A stretch of 34,976 bases of DNA from an uncultured Alphaproteobacteria bacterium. Lineage in GTDB: Bacteria > Pseudomonadota > Alphaproteobacteria > CAAHEQ01 > UBA3637. The position numbers and the translations under genes were made by a program. Positions within the stretch are counted from its first letter, which is position 1. Every line of letters begins with the position of its first letter. The stretch covers positions 1 through 34,976 of the forward strand of contig CANQUX010000017.1 of the NCBI GenBank assembly GCA_947627155.1. Reading direction: 5' to 3'. Of this stretch, positions 16,893 through 23,804 are shown piece after piece. The notes below the pieces were generated by a model, which made no database searches, was not told where the DNA came from, and was given only the letters and a program-made list of their open reading frames with translations.

Positions 16893-18134
16893 TTAAAAAT
16901 ACCTCATTAACTCTTCCAATTTTTGATCGGAAATGCTTAAAATTAAAATATCAATTTTATCATCTGCCAATTCTTTTTCACGCTCCGGCCAATGAATACC
17001 CCACGGCGTACCTGTTCCGTTTTCATTGAATCGATGCATTCTGAAATGCGAAAAGGTGGGCATTAAAAACGGAAGCAGATAATAAGAAAAGCTGTCACCG
17101 ATGATATAAGCCCGATACGGCGCGCCTTTTTCATAATCCGAAAACCGAAACTGCTTATCCCGATGAATTTTTAAAGCGGCTTTATCTTTATAAATATAAT
17201 GTTGATATTGCGTTTCGCCGTAATCAATGCCGTTTAAGTAATTAGACCCGTTATAAAAATACGGTTTTTGCGTATATTGATAAGGCGACCACACTTTTTT
17301 TGTTAATTCAATATGATAATCATCGGGCGTGACGGCACGAATGTCTTTAAAATCTTTTTGTATGGCTTTCATTAACAGCTGATAGGCTTCAAACGCTCCG
17401 TCTTCCGACCAATGCGTGTCGGTTTTGTAAATTAACGGAAATTGACTGCGCGCTTGAGAAATAAGGTGTTTTTCAATCGGCACCACGGTTATTATGTCTT
17501 GCACAGCCGTTTCAACCTGTTCCGCAACGGAGGGATTGTTTTCTCTTAAAATATAATCAGGCATCCATTTGTGATAAATGCGAGAGACTTCCGGCGGAAT
17601 AATTAAATAGACTTTAATGTTATGCTCTTTGGCAAAATCGGCCATTTTTTGAACGTTTTTTCGAAGGAGGCTGATTTGTTTGGGTGTGAATAAATAAGAG
17701 TTTTGATAAACGGATAAAATCGGCAAATTACGGGAAGCGTTTAGACTCGAAAAGATAAAATTTTCTTTACCGATGATTTGCCTTTGTGTTCCCAAATCGC
17801 GCCCCAAACCCGATTCGAAATAAAAATCAATCAGCTCAGGTCGTTTCGGCAAATGATCGGAGATGTATTTTTCAAGCTTTTCGCTTTGCGTCCAAAAATA
17901 ATGCGGAAATTTTTCTAAATTGCGCCGTTCACGCACACTTTTCGTTTGTGTTGTATCAGGCGTAAGACCAATGGTTAATAAACCGCATAAAGGAAAAAGA
18001 ATAAACAAGCAAAGAAGGAATGTATGTATGTATGTATGTATGTATGTATGTATGTATGTATGTAGTCTTTGTTGGCGAGCATTTTTTTCGGCTTTAAAAA
18101 GGGGGATAAATTTTTCATTTGGTTTCCTATGCAT
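16893..18134 (-). CDS. AlgJ/AlgX-like SGNH O-acetyltransferase, phase-variable
   Basis: 413 residues in the open frame. A membrane anchor (about residues 38-57) precedes a periplasmic SGNH-hydrolase-like domain with the AlgJ/AlgX catalytic set: Asp239 and His241 in KTDTHWSEDGA, Ser348 in IIGDSFSYY. These proteins attach acetyl groups delivered by an MBOAT partner, here encoded directly downstream. Residues 25-38 are YIHT repeats coded by a tetranucleotide tract, so slippage changes frame. The ATG at 18134 sits at the predicted transcription start with no ribosome site. A second ATG at 18118 has AGGA 6 bases upstream but lies in a different frame and reaches a stop soon after the repeat in this copy. 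The expression state is therefore uncertain. Family sure; acceptor unknown. Confidence 0.9.
   Translation of the reverse strand: MHRKPNEKFIPLFKAEKNARQQRLHTYIHTYIHTYIHTFLLCLFILFPLCGLLTIGLTPDTTQTKSVRERRNLEKFPHYFWTQSEKLEKYISDHLPKRPELIDFYFESGLGRDLGTQRQIIGKENFIFSSLNASRNLPILSVYQNSYLFTPKQISLLRKNVQKMADFAKEHNIKVYLIIPPEVSRIYHKWMPDYILRENNPSVAEQVETAVQDIITVVPIEKHLISQARSQFPLIYKTDTHWSEDGAFEAYQLLMKAIQKDFKDIRAVTPDDYHIELTKKVWSPYQYTQKPYFYNGSNYLNGIDYGETQYQHYIYKDKAALKIHRDKQFRFSDYEKGAPYRAYIIGDSFSYYLLPFLMPTFSHFRMHRFNENGTGTPWGIHWPEREKELADDKIDILILSISDQKLEELMRYF
18020..18064 (-). repeat. Tetranucleotide repeat, about 11 copies (ATGT/TACA)
   Basis: 45 bases with perfect 4-base periodicity (11.25 units) inside the 5' coding part of the AlgJ-like gene. 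The unit is not a multiple of three, so each gain or loss shifts the frame. This is the classic structure of a slipped-strand contingency locus. Confidence 0.97.
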
Positions 18135-18141
18135 ACAATTT

Positions 18142-18170
18142 ACTATATTCGTTCCTCACAAAAATGTCAA
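18142..18170 (-). promoter_or_regulatory. Strong promoter of the AlgJ-like/MBOAT operon
   Basis: Minus strand TTGACA (18165-18170), exactly 17 bases, TATAGT (18142-18147). The expected transcription start is about 18135, directly before or at the ATG at 18134. That makes this ATG leaderless, and the ATG at 18118 the first one with a Shine-Dalgarno site. Confidence 0.85.
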
Positions 18171-18200
18171 TAAAAAAATAAGAGCCGAAAAAATATAAAA

Positions 18201-18230
18201 AAAAGCACCGCTTTCGCAGTGCTTTTTTTA
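18201..18230 (-). terminator. Terminator of the 10-codon Cys-peptide gene
   Basis: Read on the minus strand: GCACTGC, GAAA tetraloop, GCGGTGC, with flanking A and T runs that extend the stem and give the U tract. It starts 10 bases after the stop of the tiny ORF. It could act on both strands, but no plus-strand gene ends here. Confidence 0.88.
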
Positions 18231-18240
18231 TGCAAAGAAT

Positions 18241-18273
18241 TTATTTCTTTGTTCCACATCCGCAACCCGGCAT
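18241..18273 (-). CDS. 10-residue Cys-containing peptide MPGCGCGTKK
   Basis: Eleven codons including stop. AAGGAGGGG (18281-18289) is placed 7 bases before the ATG, one of the best ribosome sites in the window, and a strong terminator follows 10 bases after the stop. An in-frame upstream ATG would give 18 residues, but the ribosome site lies inside that extension. The CGCG motif with a basic end could bind metal or act as a cysteine-sensing leader for the downstream AlgJ-like operon, although that operon has its own promoter past the terminator. I do not recognise the peptide. The layout makes translation likely; function is unknown. Confidence 0.6.
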   Translation of the reverse strand: MPGCGCGTKK

Positions 18274-18318
18274 AATGCTCCCCCTCCTTTCGAACATATT
18301 ATCGTATCCCACAAACTC

Positions 18319-18347
18319 TATGTAAGAATTAAAATAACACTTGTCAA
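18319..18347 (-). promoter_or_regulatory. Possible promoter of the tiny Cys-peptide gene
   Basis: Minus strand TTGACA (18342-18347), 17 bases, TACATA (18319-18324). The -35 is perfect, the -10 weak. Its -35 overlaps the -35 of the divergent lipoprotein promoter. Confidence 0.5.
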
Positions 18348-18369
18348 GACGATTTGAATTTGTTATATT
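18341..18369 (+). promoter_or_regulatory. Promoter of the lipoprotein hydrolase gene (leaderless start)
   Basis: TTGTCA (18341-18346), 17 bases, TATATT (18364-18369). The predicted transcription start is 18376-18377, coinciding with the ATG at 18377, and no ribosome site is present, so the mRNA is probably leaderless. Confidence 0.75.
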
Positions 18370-18376
18370 AACGTCT

Positions 18377-19132
18377 ATGAAAAAATTATTTGCTTTTTTA
18401 GGCCTCTTTTTTTTAACGGCTTGCGCCACGCAAAACCCGTTGACGGATTTTCGATTTCAAACGCAACCGGCTCCGCCGTATATTTTGGCAAGCTGGTATC
18501 GCATTAACGCTCCCGGCGAGCCCGTTCGCATTTATATTGAGGGCGACGGTGCCGCTTTTAATGCCGACGGTACTCCTTCGGATAATCCCACACCGCAAGA
18601 AGCGTTTTGGCGCAAAGTTGCGGCTGATGATCCGCACGCCAACACGGCCTATTTGGGGCGTCCCTGTCAATATATGCAAGCGGGGGCCTGTTCGCAAGTT
18701 GATTGGACAACCGGTCGGTTTTCACCGCAAATTGTGCGCAGTATGAATAGTGCCGTAACGGCGCTCATGAAAAAAGCACAAACCGATCAGGCGGTGTTAA
18801 TCGGCTATTCGGGCGGTGCGCAAATTGCCGGATTGATTGCCGTTCATGATCCGCATGTGGTGAAAGTGATTACCGTTGCCGGTGTGTTGGATACCGCCGC
18901 ATGGACGGCTTATCATCATGACACGCCCTTAAAAGAATCGCTGAATTTAAAAGATTATCAAATTGAATTTTTAAAAATTCCGCAAATTCATTACGTCGGT
19001 GAAAAAGATACCGTTGTTCCGCCCGCGCTCACAAAAGCTTTCGTGCAAGAGGCAGCGCCGATTGTAACCGTTCGAAAAGCAACGCATAATGACGGGTTTG
19101 AGTCAATTTTAAACGAATTATATCAACAATAG
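18377..19132 (+). CDS. Alpha/beta-hydrolase lipoprotein
   Basis: 251 residues from the ATG at 18377. A type II signal peptide ends in the lipobox FLTAC with the lipidated cysteine at residue 16, so the protein sits on a membrane facing the periplasm. The hydrolase nucleophile motif is GYSGG (Ser145). The likely acid is Asp211 (GEKDTVVP) and the histidine His237 (THNDG), giving a complete catalytic triad. Substrate unknown; esterase or lipase is the family default. A longer in-frame start at 18341 lies within the promoter and is rejected. The ELM1-family gene follows after 9 bases, so they form an operon. Confidence 0.85.
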   Translation: MKKLFAFLGLFFLTACATQNPLTDFRFQTQPAPPYILASWYRINAPGEPVRIYIEGDGAAFNADGTPSDNPTPQEAFWRKVAADDPHANTAYLGRPCQYMQAGACSQVDWTTGRFSPQIVRSMNSAVTALMKKAQTDQAVLIGYSGGAQIAGLIAVHDPHVVKVITVAGVLDTAAWTAYHHDTPLKESLNLKDYQIEFLKIPQIHYVGEKDTVVPPALTKAFVQEAAPIVTVRKATHNDGFESILNELYQQ

Positions 19133-19141
19133 GATAAAAAA

Positions 19142-20110
19142 ATGCTTGTGTGGATTTTGGCAGATGATCGCGCCGGAAACGTTAATCAGTTGTTGGGCAT
19201 TGCCGAAGCATTAGGCCGTTCTTTCGAACGCAAAAATATTGCTTATACAAAAGCCGTTAAATTGCCGAACTTTTTGCGAGACGGGACCTTAATCGGACTT
19301 ACGAAAGAGTCAAAACAAGCCGTGCAAACAACCGTTTATCCCGATGTGGTGCTCAGTGCCGGCCGGCGCGCCTTTCCCGTAGCGAGATACATACAAAAAA
19401 AATCAAAAGGCAAAACAAAAGTTGTGCAATTGATGAATCCGGGCATCAGAGGGTTTAAAAGCGCCGATTTAATTGTGTTGCCCGCGCATGATTTATATAA
19501 AGGAAAGGCCGAAAACGTGATGATTGTTGACGGATCACCGCATCGCGTGACGGAAAAACGCTTACGGGAAGAACGCCAAAAATGGTTGCCCGTTTTTGCC
19601 GATTATCCCGCGCCGCGTTTATCGTTAATTATCGGCGGGGCTACCAAAAACAAGCCCTTTACCGTGGCCGATGCCGAAAAAATTGTTGCGGCGGTGCAAC
19701 AATTGCATCCGGCTTCCGTTTTAATAACAACATCAAGGCGAACACCGGCTGACGTGGTGGCGTTTTTAAAAACAGCCTTTCCGCCGAAAACAACTTTCTT
19801 TTATGCTTTCGGTGATAAGGGTGAAAATCCGTATTTCGGATTATTATCTTGCGCCGACTTGATTGTGGTAACGGGCGATTCGATGTCTATGTGTTCGGAA
19901 TGTTGCGCCGGAAAGGTTCCCGTTTTTATTTTTGCGCCCGCTGAAATGATGAGCGTGAAACATCGGCGTTTTCATCAAACTCTTTTCCGAAACGGCTATG
20001 CGTTACCCCTCGGCAGCGCTTTAAAACCCGTTAAAGGCGGATTTAATCCCTCCCTTGCGATTGCCGAACGCATTTTAAGTCTTTTGAAGGTGTCGGACGC
20101 AAAAAAATAA
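19142..20110 (+). CDS. ELM1-family protein (DUF1022), glycosyltransferase-like
   Basis: 322 residues. Matches the bacterial family related to plant mitochondrial fission protein ELM1: N-terminal WILADDRAGNVNQLLGIAEA, PDVVLSAGRRAFPVARYI, LSLIIGGATKNKPF and VVTGDSMSMCSECCAG. The two-domain layout with a GGATK loop and a late GDSxSM motif resembles GT-B glycosyltransferases. A glycosyltransferase role in the envelope is inference, not shown for this family in bacteria to my knowledge. AGGA lies 6 bases upstream. Second gene of the lipoprotein operon. Confidence 0.85.
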   Translation: MLVWILADDRAGNVNQLLGIAEALGRSFERKNIAYTKAVKLPNFLRDGTLIGLTKESKQAVQTTVYPDVVLSAGRRAFPVARYIQKKSKGKTKVVQLMNPGIRGFKSADLIVLPAHDLYKGKAENVMIVDGSPHRVTEKRLREERQKWLPVFADYPAPRLSLIIGGATKNKPFTVADAEKIVAAVQQLHPASVLITTSRRTPADVVAFLKTAFPPKTTFFYAFGDKGENPYFGLLSCADLIVVTGDSMSMCSECCAGKVPVFIFAPAEMMSVKHRRFHQTLFRNGYALPLGSALKPVKGGFNPSLAIAERILSLLKVSDAKK

Positions 20111-20125
20111 AGAAATTACCTCTTT

Positions 20126-20139
20126 TTGTAAATTTACAA
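20126..20139. promoter_or_regulatory. Perfect 14-base palindrome beside the ybaB promoter
   Basis: TTGTAAATTTACAA is a perfect inverted repeat ending one base before the -35 box of the ybaB promoter, a typical place for an operator. It could also be chance in AT-rich DNA. Confidence 0.4.
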
Positions 20140-20168
20140 TTTACATTTGATTCTTTTTTCTTTATACT
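20140..20168 (+). promoter_or_regulatory. Promoter of ybaB-recR
   Basis: TTTACA (20140-20145), 17 bases, TATACT (20163-20168); both boxes match the sigma-70 consensus at five of six positions. Confidence 0.75.
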
Positions 20169-20204
20169 CTATTGTGTTTTTTATTCTATATAAGGAGTTT
20201 CACT

Positions 20205-20528
20205 ATGAGAAATATCGGTGATTTAATGAAAAAGGCGCAAATGGTTCAATCTCAAATGAACATTTTGCAAGCCAAAATGGAAAAGCAGGAATTTGAAGGC
20301 GTTTCGGGAAACGGTGCCGTTAAAATTATGATGACGGGAAAAGGATATCCGGTCAAAGTGAGCATCGATCCGGAAATTGTGGATAAAGATGATGTGGAAA
20401 CATTGGAGGATTTGGTTTTGTTGGCGGTTCGCGATGCCCGCGAAAAAGCAGATAACACCATTGCATCGGAAATGGAGCGTATTCAATCGTCTTTGGGGCT
20501 TCCGGCCGGCTTTAAACTGCCCTTTTAA
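20205..20528 (+). CDS. ybaB: YbaB/EbfC nucleoid-associated protein
   Basis: 107 residues from the ATG at 20205, with AAGGAG 7 bases upstream; the in-frame ATG at 20172 overlaps the promoter region and is rejected. NIGDLMKKAQMVQSQM at the start and VKVSIDPEIVDKDDVETLED are family hallmarks. It binds DNA as a tweezer-like dimer. Directly upstream of recR, the usual bacterial pairing, here without dnaX in front. Confidence 0.94.
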   Translation: MRNIGDLMKKAQMVQSQMNILQAKMEKQEFEGVSGNGAVKIMMTGKGYPVKVSIDPEIVDKDDVETLEDLVLLAVRDAREKADNTIASEMERIQSSLGLPAGFKLPF

Positions 20529-20552
20529 TTGATAAAACGGATTTAAAAACAA

Positions 20553-21146
20553 ATGGCAGCTCCGGAATTGGAACATTTAATTGCCTTGTTGGCAAAATTG
20601 CCGGCCTTAGGGCCGCGGTCGGCGCGCCGGGCGGTGTTAAGCCTGCTCGGACAAAAAGAAACGCAGTTTGCTCCCTTGGTTGCGGCCATGCAAACCGTGT
20701 TGGAAAAGGTGAAAACCTGTCCGGTTTGCGGCAATCTCGATACAATTGTTCCCTGTTCCGTTTGTCAGGATTCAACGCGAGTGCGTCATCAGTTTTGCGT
20801 GGTGCAGGACGTGGCCGATTTATGGGCGATTGAGCGTACCGGCGTTTTTAAAGGACAATATCACGTTTTGGGCGGTTTGCTTTCGGCTTTGGACGGTATC
20901 GGACCCGATGAATTAAACATTCAATCGCTTTTGGAAAAAGTGGACGCGACTGAAAATTGTGAAGTGATTTTTGCCTTGCCGGCAACGGTTGAAGGACAAA
21001 CAACCACGCATTATTTATCCGACAGATTGGCAAACTTTCCCTGCTCGGTTTCGGCGTTATCGCGCGGGGTGCCGATTGGCGGAGAGCTGGATTATTTAGA
21101 TGACGGCACGCTGCAAATGGCGTTTAAAGCCCGTCGTAACTTGTGA
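20553..21146 (+). CDS. recR: Recombination mediator RecR
   Basis: 197 residues, standard length. The N-terminal helix-hairpin-helix region (LAKLPALGPRSARRAV) is followed by the four-cysteine zinc finger (Cys56, 59, 68, 71 in CPVCG...CSVC). A Toprim domain follows (CVVQDVADLWAIERTGVF, YHVLGGLLSALDGIGP). It works with RecO/RecF in gap repair by loading RecA. The ribosome site is weak, so translation may depend on coupling to ybaB, 24 bases upstream. Confidence 0.97.
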   Translation: MAAPELEHLIALLAKLPALGPRSARRAVLSLLGQKETQFAPLVAAMQTVLEKVKTCPVCGNLDTIVPCSVCQDSTRVRHQFCVVQDVADLWAIERTGVFKGQYHVLGGLLSALDGIGPDELNIQSLLEKVDATENCEVIFALPATVEGQTTTHYLSDRLANFPCSVSALSRGVPIGGELDYLDDGTLQMAFKARRNL

Positions 21147-21153
21147 GGCAAAT

Positions 21154-21342
21154 ATGGAAAAAATTAAAAGTGCCGTTTCCCGTTTGGAAGAAGCCGTTTT
21201 AGAATTGGAAACAGCGGTTTATACGGTCAAAAAAAATTACAATCAGTCATCGGAGCGGGCGGAGGTTTTGAAAAAAGCCGTGAAAACGGCCTATGATAAA
21301 ATAGACGGTATGCTCACAACGTTTAAGCGGGGAGAAGAATAA
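21154..21342 (+). CDS. Short coiled-coil protein (DUF4164-like)
   Basis: 62 residues from the ATG at 21154 with GAGG just upstream; the longer in-frame start at 21100 lies inside recR. Almost entirely a heptad-patterned helix (AVSRLEEAVLELETAVYTVK). In many alphaproteobacteria a DUF4164 coiled-coil gene sits directly before zapA, and this one fits in size and place. Its stop overlaps the zapA ATG by one base. A role in division is inferred from the neighbourhood only. Confidence 0.7.
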   Translation: MEKIKSAVSRLEEAVLELETAVYTVKKNYNQSSERAEVLKKAVKTAYDKIDGMLTTFKRGEE

Positions 21343-21674
21343 TGGCTATTGTTTCGTTAAAAATCGGCGAACGTTTTTATAAGTTTTCCTGTGCCGACGG
21401 ACAAGAAAATTATATGCGCGCACTCGCGGAAAATTTAGATGCGCGCGCTGCCCAGCTGATTAAATCAATCGGTTTTATGCAGGAAGGGCAGCTGCTGGCC
21501 ATGATGTGCTTAATTTTGGCAGAAGAAAAAAATAAACTGGAACGAACAACCAACGCCGTTGTTTTAGATGAATCCGCCAAAGAACTGGCCGAGCGCATTC
21601 AAAATATTGCCGCTAAAATCAGCGCAACGGCGCAAGATTTAAATGCTTTGGTGACAAATCCGAAAGAAGAATGA
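21342..21674 (+). CDS. zapA: Cell division protein ZapA
   Basis: 110 residues. The N-terminal domain VSLKIGERFYKFSCADGQENYMRALAENLD matches ZapA in its segments (for example LKIGERFYKF and YMRALAENLD), followed by a long C-terminal helix for tetramerisation. It bundles FtsZ at the division ring. Overlaps its neighbours on both sides (ATG on the previous stop, stop inside the ATGATGA of the next gene), so it is tightly coupled. No gap is left for the 6S RNA gene that often sits next to zapA. Confidence 0.9.
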   Translation: MAIVSLKIGERFYKFSCADGQENYMRALAENLDARAAQLIKSIGFMQEGQLLAMMCLILAEEKNKLERTTNAVVLDESAKELAERIQNIAAKISATAQDLNALVTNPKEE

Positions 21675-22486
21675 TGAAACTGTTGTTTTGCGGTGATATT
21701 GTCGGAAAATCCGGCAGAAAAGTAATCAATGACTGTTTGCCGAAACTCAAATGGCAATTCGCGTTGGATATGATTATCGTTAACGGCGAAAATGCCGCAC
21801 ACGGGTTTGGAATCAGCCCGAAAATTTATGCCGAATTGTGCCGAGCCGGTGCCGATGTGATTACGCTGGGGAATCATTCGTTCGATAAAGCCGATATTTT
21901 CCCGATTCTGGATTCCGAATCCAACATTATTCGGCCGTTGAATTGTCCCGAAAACACCATCGGAAAAGGCAGTTGTTTGTTTACCACGCCGACGGGCGTT
22001 CGGGTGGCGGTTGTGCAATTGTTGGGTCATATTTTTATGCGCGCCGTCGATGATCCGTTTGCAGCCATGGCAAATTGGCTTTCGATGCATACGCGCGGCA
22101 AAGATTATGAGGTGTTGATTGTTGATTTTCATGCCGAAGCAACGGCGGAAAAGGTCGGTATGGGCTATTTTCTGGACGGAAAGGCCTCACTGGTTGTGGG
22201 CACACACACGCATATTCCGACGGCCGATGCACGCATTTTACCGCAAAAAACAGCGTTTCTGTCAGATGTCGGTATGTGCGGTGATTATAACTCCGTTATC
22301 GGTATGGGGGTGGAAGGGGCGCTCTCCCGATTTTTGTCCCCTGAAAACAAAGGACGCTTGCAACCCGCTGAAAATATAGGAACTTTTTGCGCTGTTTATG
22401 TGGAAATAGATGAAAAAACCGGTGCGGCCGTTAAAATTTTTCCGATTCGCATCGGTGCCATACTTGAAAATACACATCAAATATGA
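21671..22486 (+). CDS. YmdB-like metallophosphoesterase (TIGR00282 family)
   Basis: 271 residues. The metal-binding set is visible: LLFCGDIVGKSGR, NGENAAHGFG, LGNHSFD, DFHAEATAE and GTHTHIPTAD with FLSDVGMCGDYNSVIG. Relatives such as Bacillus YmdB hydrolyse cyclic nucleotides and affect RNA turnover and biofilm, but the physiological substrate here is unknown. Two overlapping starts (21671, 21674) overlap the zapA stop. Located after zapA as in many alphaproteobacteria. Confidence 0.92.
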   Translation: MMKLLFCGDIVGKSGRKVINDCLPKLKWQFALDMIIVNGENAAHGFGISPKIYAELCRAGADVITLGNHSFDKADIFPILDSESNIIRPLNCPENTIGKGSCLFTTPTGVRVAVVQLLGHIFMRAVDDPFAAMANWLSMHTRGKDYEVLIVDFHAEATAEKVGMGYFLDGKASLVVGTHTHIPTADARILPQKTAFLSDVGMCGDYNSVIGMGVEGALSRFLSPENKGRLQPAENIGTFCAVYVEIDEKTGAAVKIFPIRIGAILENTHQI

Positions 22487-22492
22487 TATAAA
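22464..22492 (+). promoter_or_regulatory. Promoter of yebC-ruvC-ampD-terC
   Basis: TTGAAA (22464-22469), 17 bases, TATAAA (22487-22492), inside the last codons of the ymdB-like gene and 45 bases before yebC. Confidence 0.75.
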
Positions 22493-22536
22493 GGAAAAAA
22501 TGATTTTTTTGAAACTGAAATTGAGAGGAAAAAATT

Positions 22537-23295
22537 ATGTCAGGACATTCACAATTTAAAAACATTATGTATCGCAAAGGTGCTCAAGATAAATTGCGCG
22601 CCAAAGTGTTTTCAAAACTCGCACGGGAAATCACGGTTGCCGTGAAAGCCGGCGGTGCCGATATTTCTTCGAATCCGCGGTTACGCTTGGCCATTCAAAA
22701 CGCGCGTTCGGAAAATATGCCGAAAGATAATATTGAACGCGCGATTGCCAAAGGTTCGCAAAGTGCCGATACAACAAATTATGAAGAAGTGCGGTATGAA
22801 GGTTTCGGCCCCGGCAAAGTTTCCGTGATTGTGGAAGCTTTAACGGACAACCGTTCGCGGACGGCACCGTATTTGCGTTCCACCTTTTCCAAAAACGGTG
22901 GGGCATTGGGTGAAACGGGCTCCGTCACATTTAACTTTGAACGAATCGGTTATATTGAATATCCGTTAACCGTCGGTTCGGCCGATGCCATTTTTGAGGC
23001 CGGATTGGAAGCCGGTGCACAAGATGTCACCACCACCGATGAGGCGCATGAAATTACCTGCACGCCGGAGGATTTGTCAAGCGTGCGTGAAAGTATGGAA
23101 GCCAAACTCGGCACACCCAACATTGCGCGGTTGGATTGGAAACCGTTGGTACAAAAAGAAATCACCGATTTGGAAACGGCACAAAAATTGTTTCATTTCA
23201 TTGATTTGTTGAATGAAGACGATGACGTGCAACGCGTGATTACAAATGCCGATATCGCGCCGGATGTTTTGGCACAACTGGAAAGCGCCGAATAA
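22537..23295 (+). CDS. yebC: YebC/PmpR family regulatory protein
   Basis: 252 residues. The N-terminal SGHSQFKNIMYRKGAQD differs slightly from the usual SGHSKW..I..rK. Other motifs are NPRLRLAIQNARSENMPKDNIERAI and YEGFGPGKVSVIVEALTDN. YebC proteins bind DNA and also help ribosomes through polyproline stretches in recent work on the family. GAGAGGA is the ribosome site. It is followed after 2 bases by ruvC, the classical pair. Confidence 0.95.
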   Translation: MSGHSQFKNIMYRKGAQDKLRAKVFSKLAREITVAVKAGGADISSNPRLRLAIQNARSENMPKDNIERAIAKGSQSADTTNYEEVRYEGFGPGKVSVIVEALTDNRSRTAPYLRSTFSKNGGALGETGSVTFNFERIGYIEYPLTVGSADAIFEAGLEAGAQDVTTTDEAHEITCTPEDLSSVRESMEAKLGTPNIARLDWKPLVQKEITDLETAQKLFHFIDLLNEDDDVQRVITNADIAPDVLAQLESAE

Positions 23296-23297
23296 CA

Positions 23298-23795
23298 ATG
23301 ATTCGTATTTTGGGGCTTGATCCGGGGTTACGTCATACCGGTTGGGGCATTGTTGAAAAAGACGGAACGCGTTTACGCTTTATTGCGGGCGGTGTGATAA
23401 ATCCGTCGGAAACGGGAGCCTTATCGGAGCGGTTGGCGGAACTGCATCAGGAACTCAAAAAAATCATTGAAGCTTATCAACCCGATGAAGCGGCGGTTGA
23501 ACAAACATTTGTTAACAATAATCCCACGTCCACGTTAAAGCTCGGACAGGCGCGCGGTGTGGTTTTGTTAACACCGGCATTATATCAATTATCGGTTGCC
23601 GAATATACGCCGAATCAAATTAAAAAAATGGTTGTGGGTGCCGGGCATGCCGATAAAAAGCAGGTTGATATGATGGTTCGAACACTCTTGAAAAGCGTTC
23701 CCGAACATATTCCGCCCGATGCGTCCGATGCTTTGGCCATAGCGCTGTGTCACGGATTTATGCGCTCGACCGTTGCCCACGCAATTTCTTATTAA
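23298..23795 (+). CDS. ruvC: Holliday junction resolvase RuvC
   Basis: 165 residues. The RNase H-like active site is complete: Asp8 (ILGLDPG), Glu68 (AAVEQTF), Asp141 and Asp144 (PDASDALAIA). It cuts Holliday junctions in complex with RuvAB. ruvA and ruvB, often next, are absent here; ampD follows instead. Confidence 0.97.
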   Translation: MIRILGLDPGLRHTGWGIVEKDGTRLRFIAGGVINPSETGALSERLAELHQELKKIIEAYQPDEAAVEQTFVNNNPTSTLKLGQARGVVLLTPALYQLSVAEYTPNQIKKMVVGAGHADKKQVDMMVRTLLKSVPEHIPPDASDALAIALCHGFMRSTVAHAISY

Positions 23796-23804
23796 AGAGG
23801 ATTT

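Noticed and set aside
18020-18064. CRISPR-like or minisatellite array
   Set aside because: There are no spacers and the unit is four bases; the same holds for 25751-25800. Both are simple sequence repeats.
17920-18198. Plus-strand ORF with MYVC repeats over the tetranucleotide tract
   Set aside because: It is the antisense shadow of the repeat in the AlgJ-like gene; it has no ribosome site and no recognisable domain.
18241-18429. 62-residue version of the Cys peptide starting at 18429
   Set aside because: It would start inside the lipoprotein gene on the opposite strand and upstream of the promoter; the ribosome site supports the ATG at 18273.
21342-21680. 6S RNA gene next to zapA, as in many proteobacteria
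   Set aside because: zapA overlaps the next gene, leaving no room for an RNA gene.
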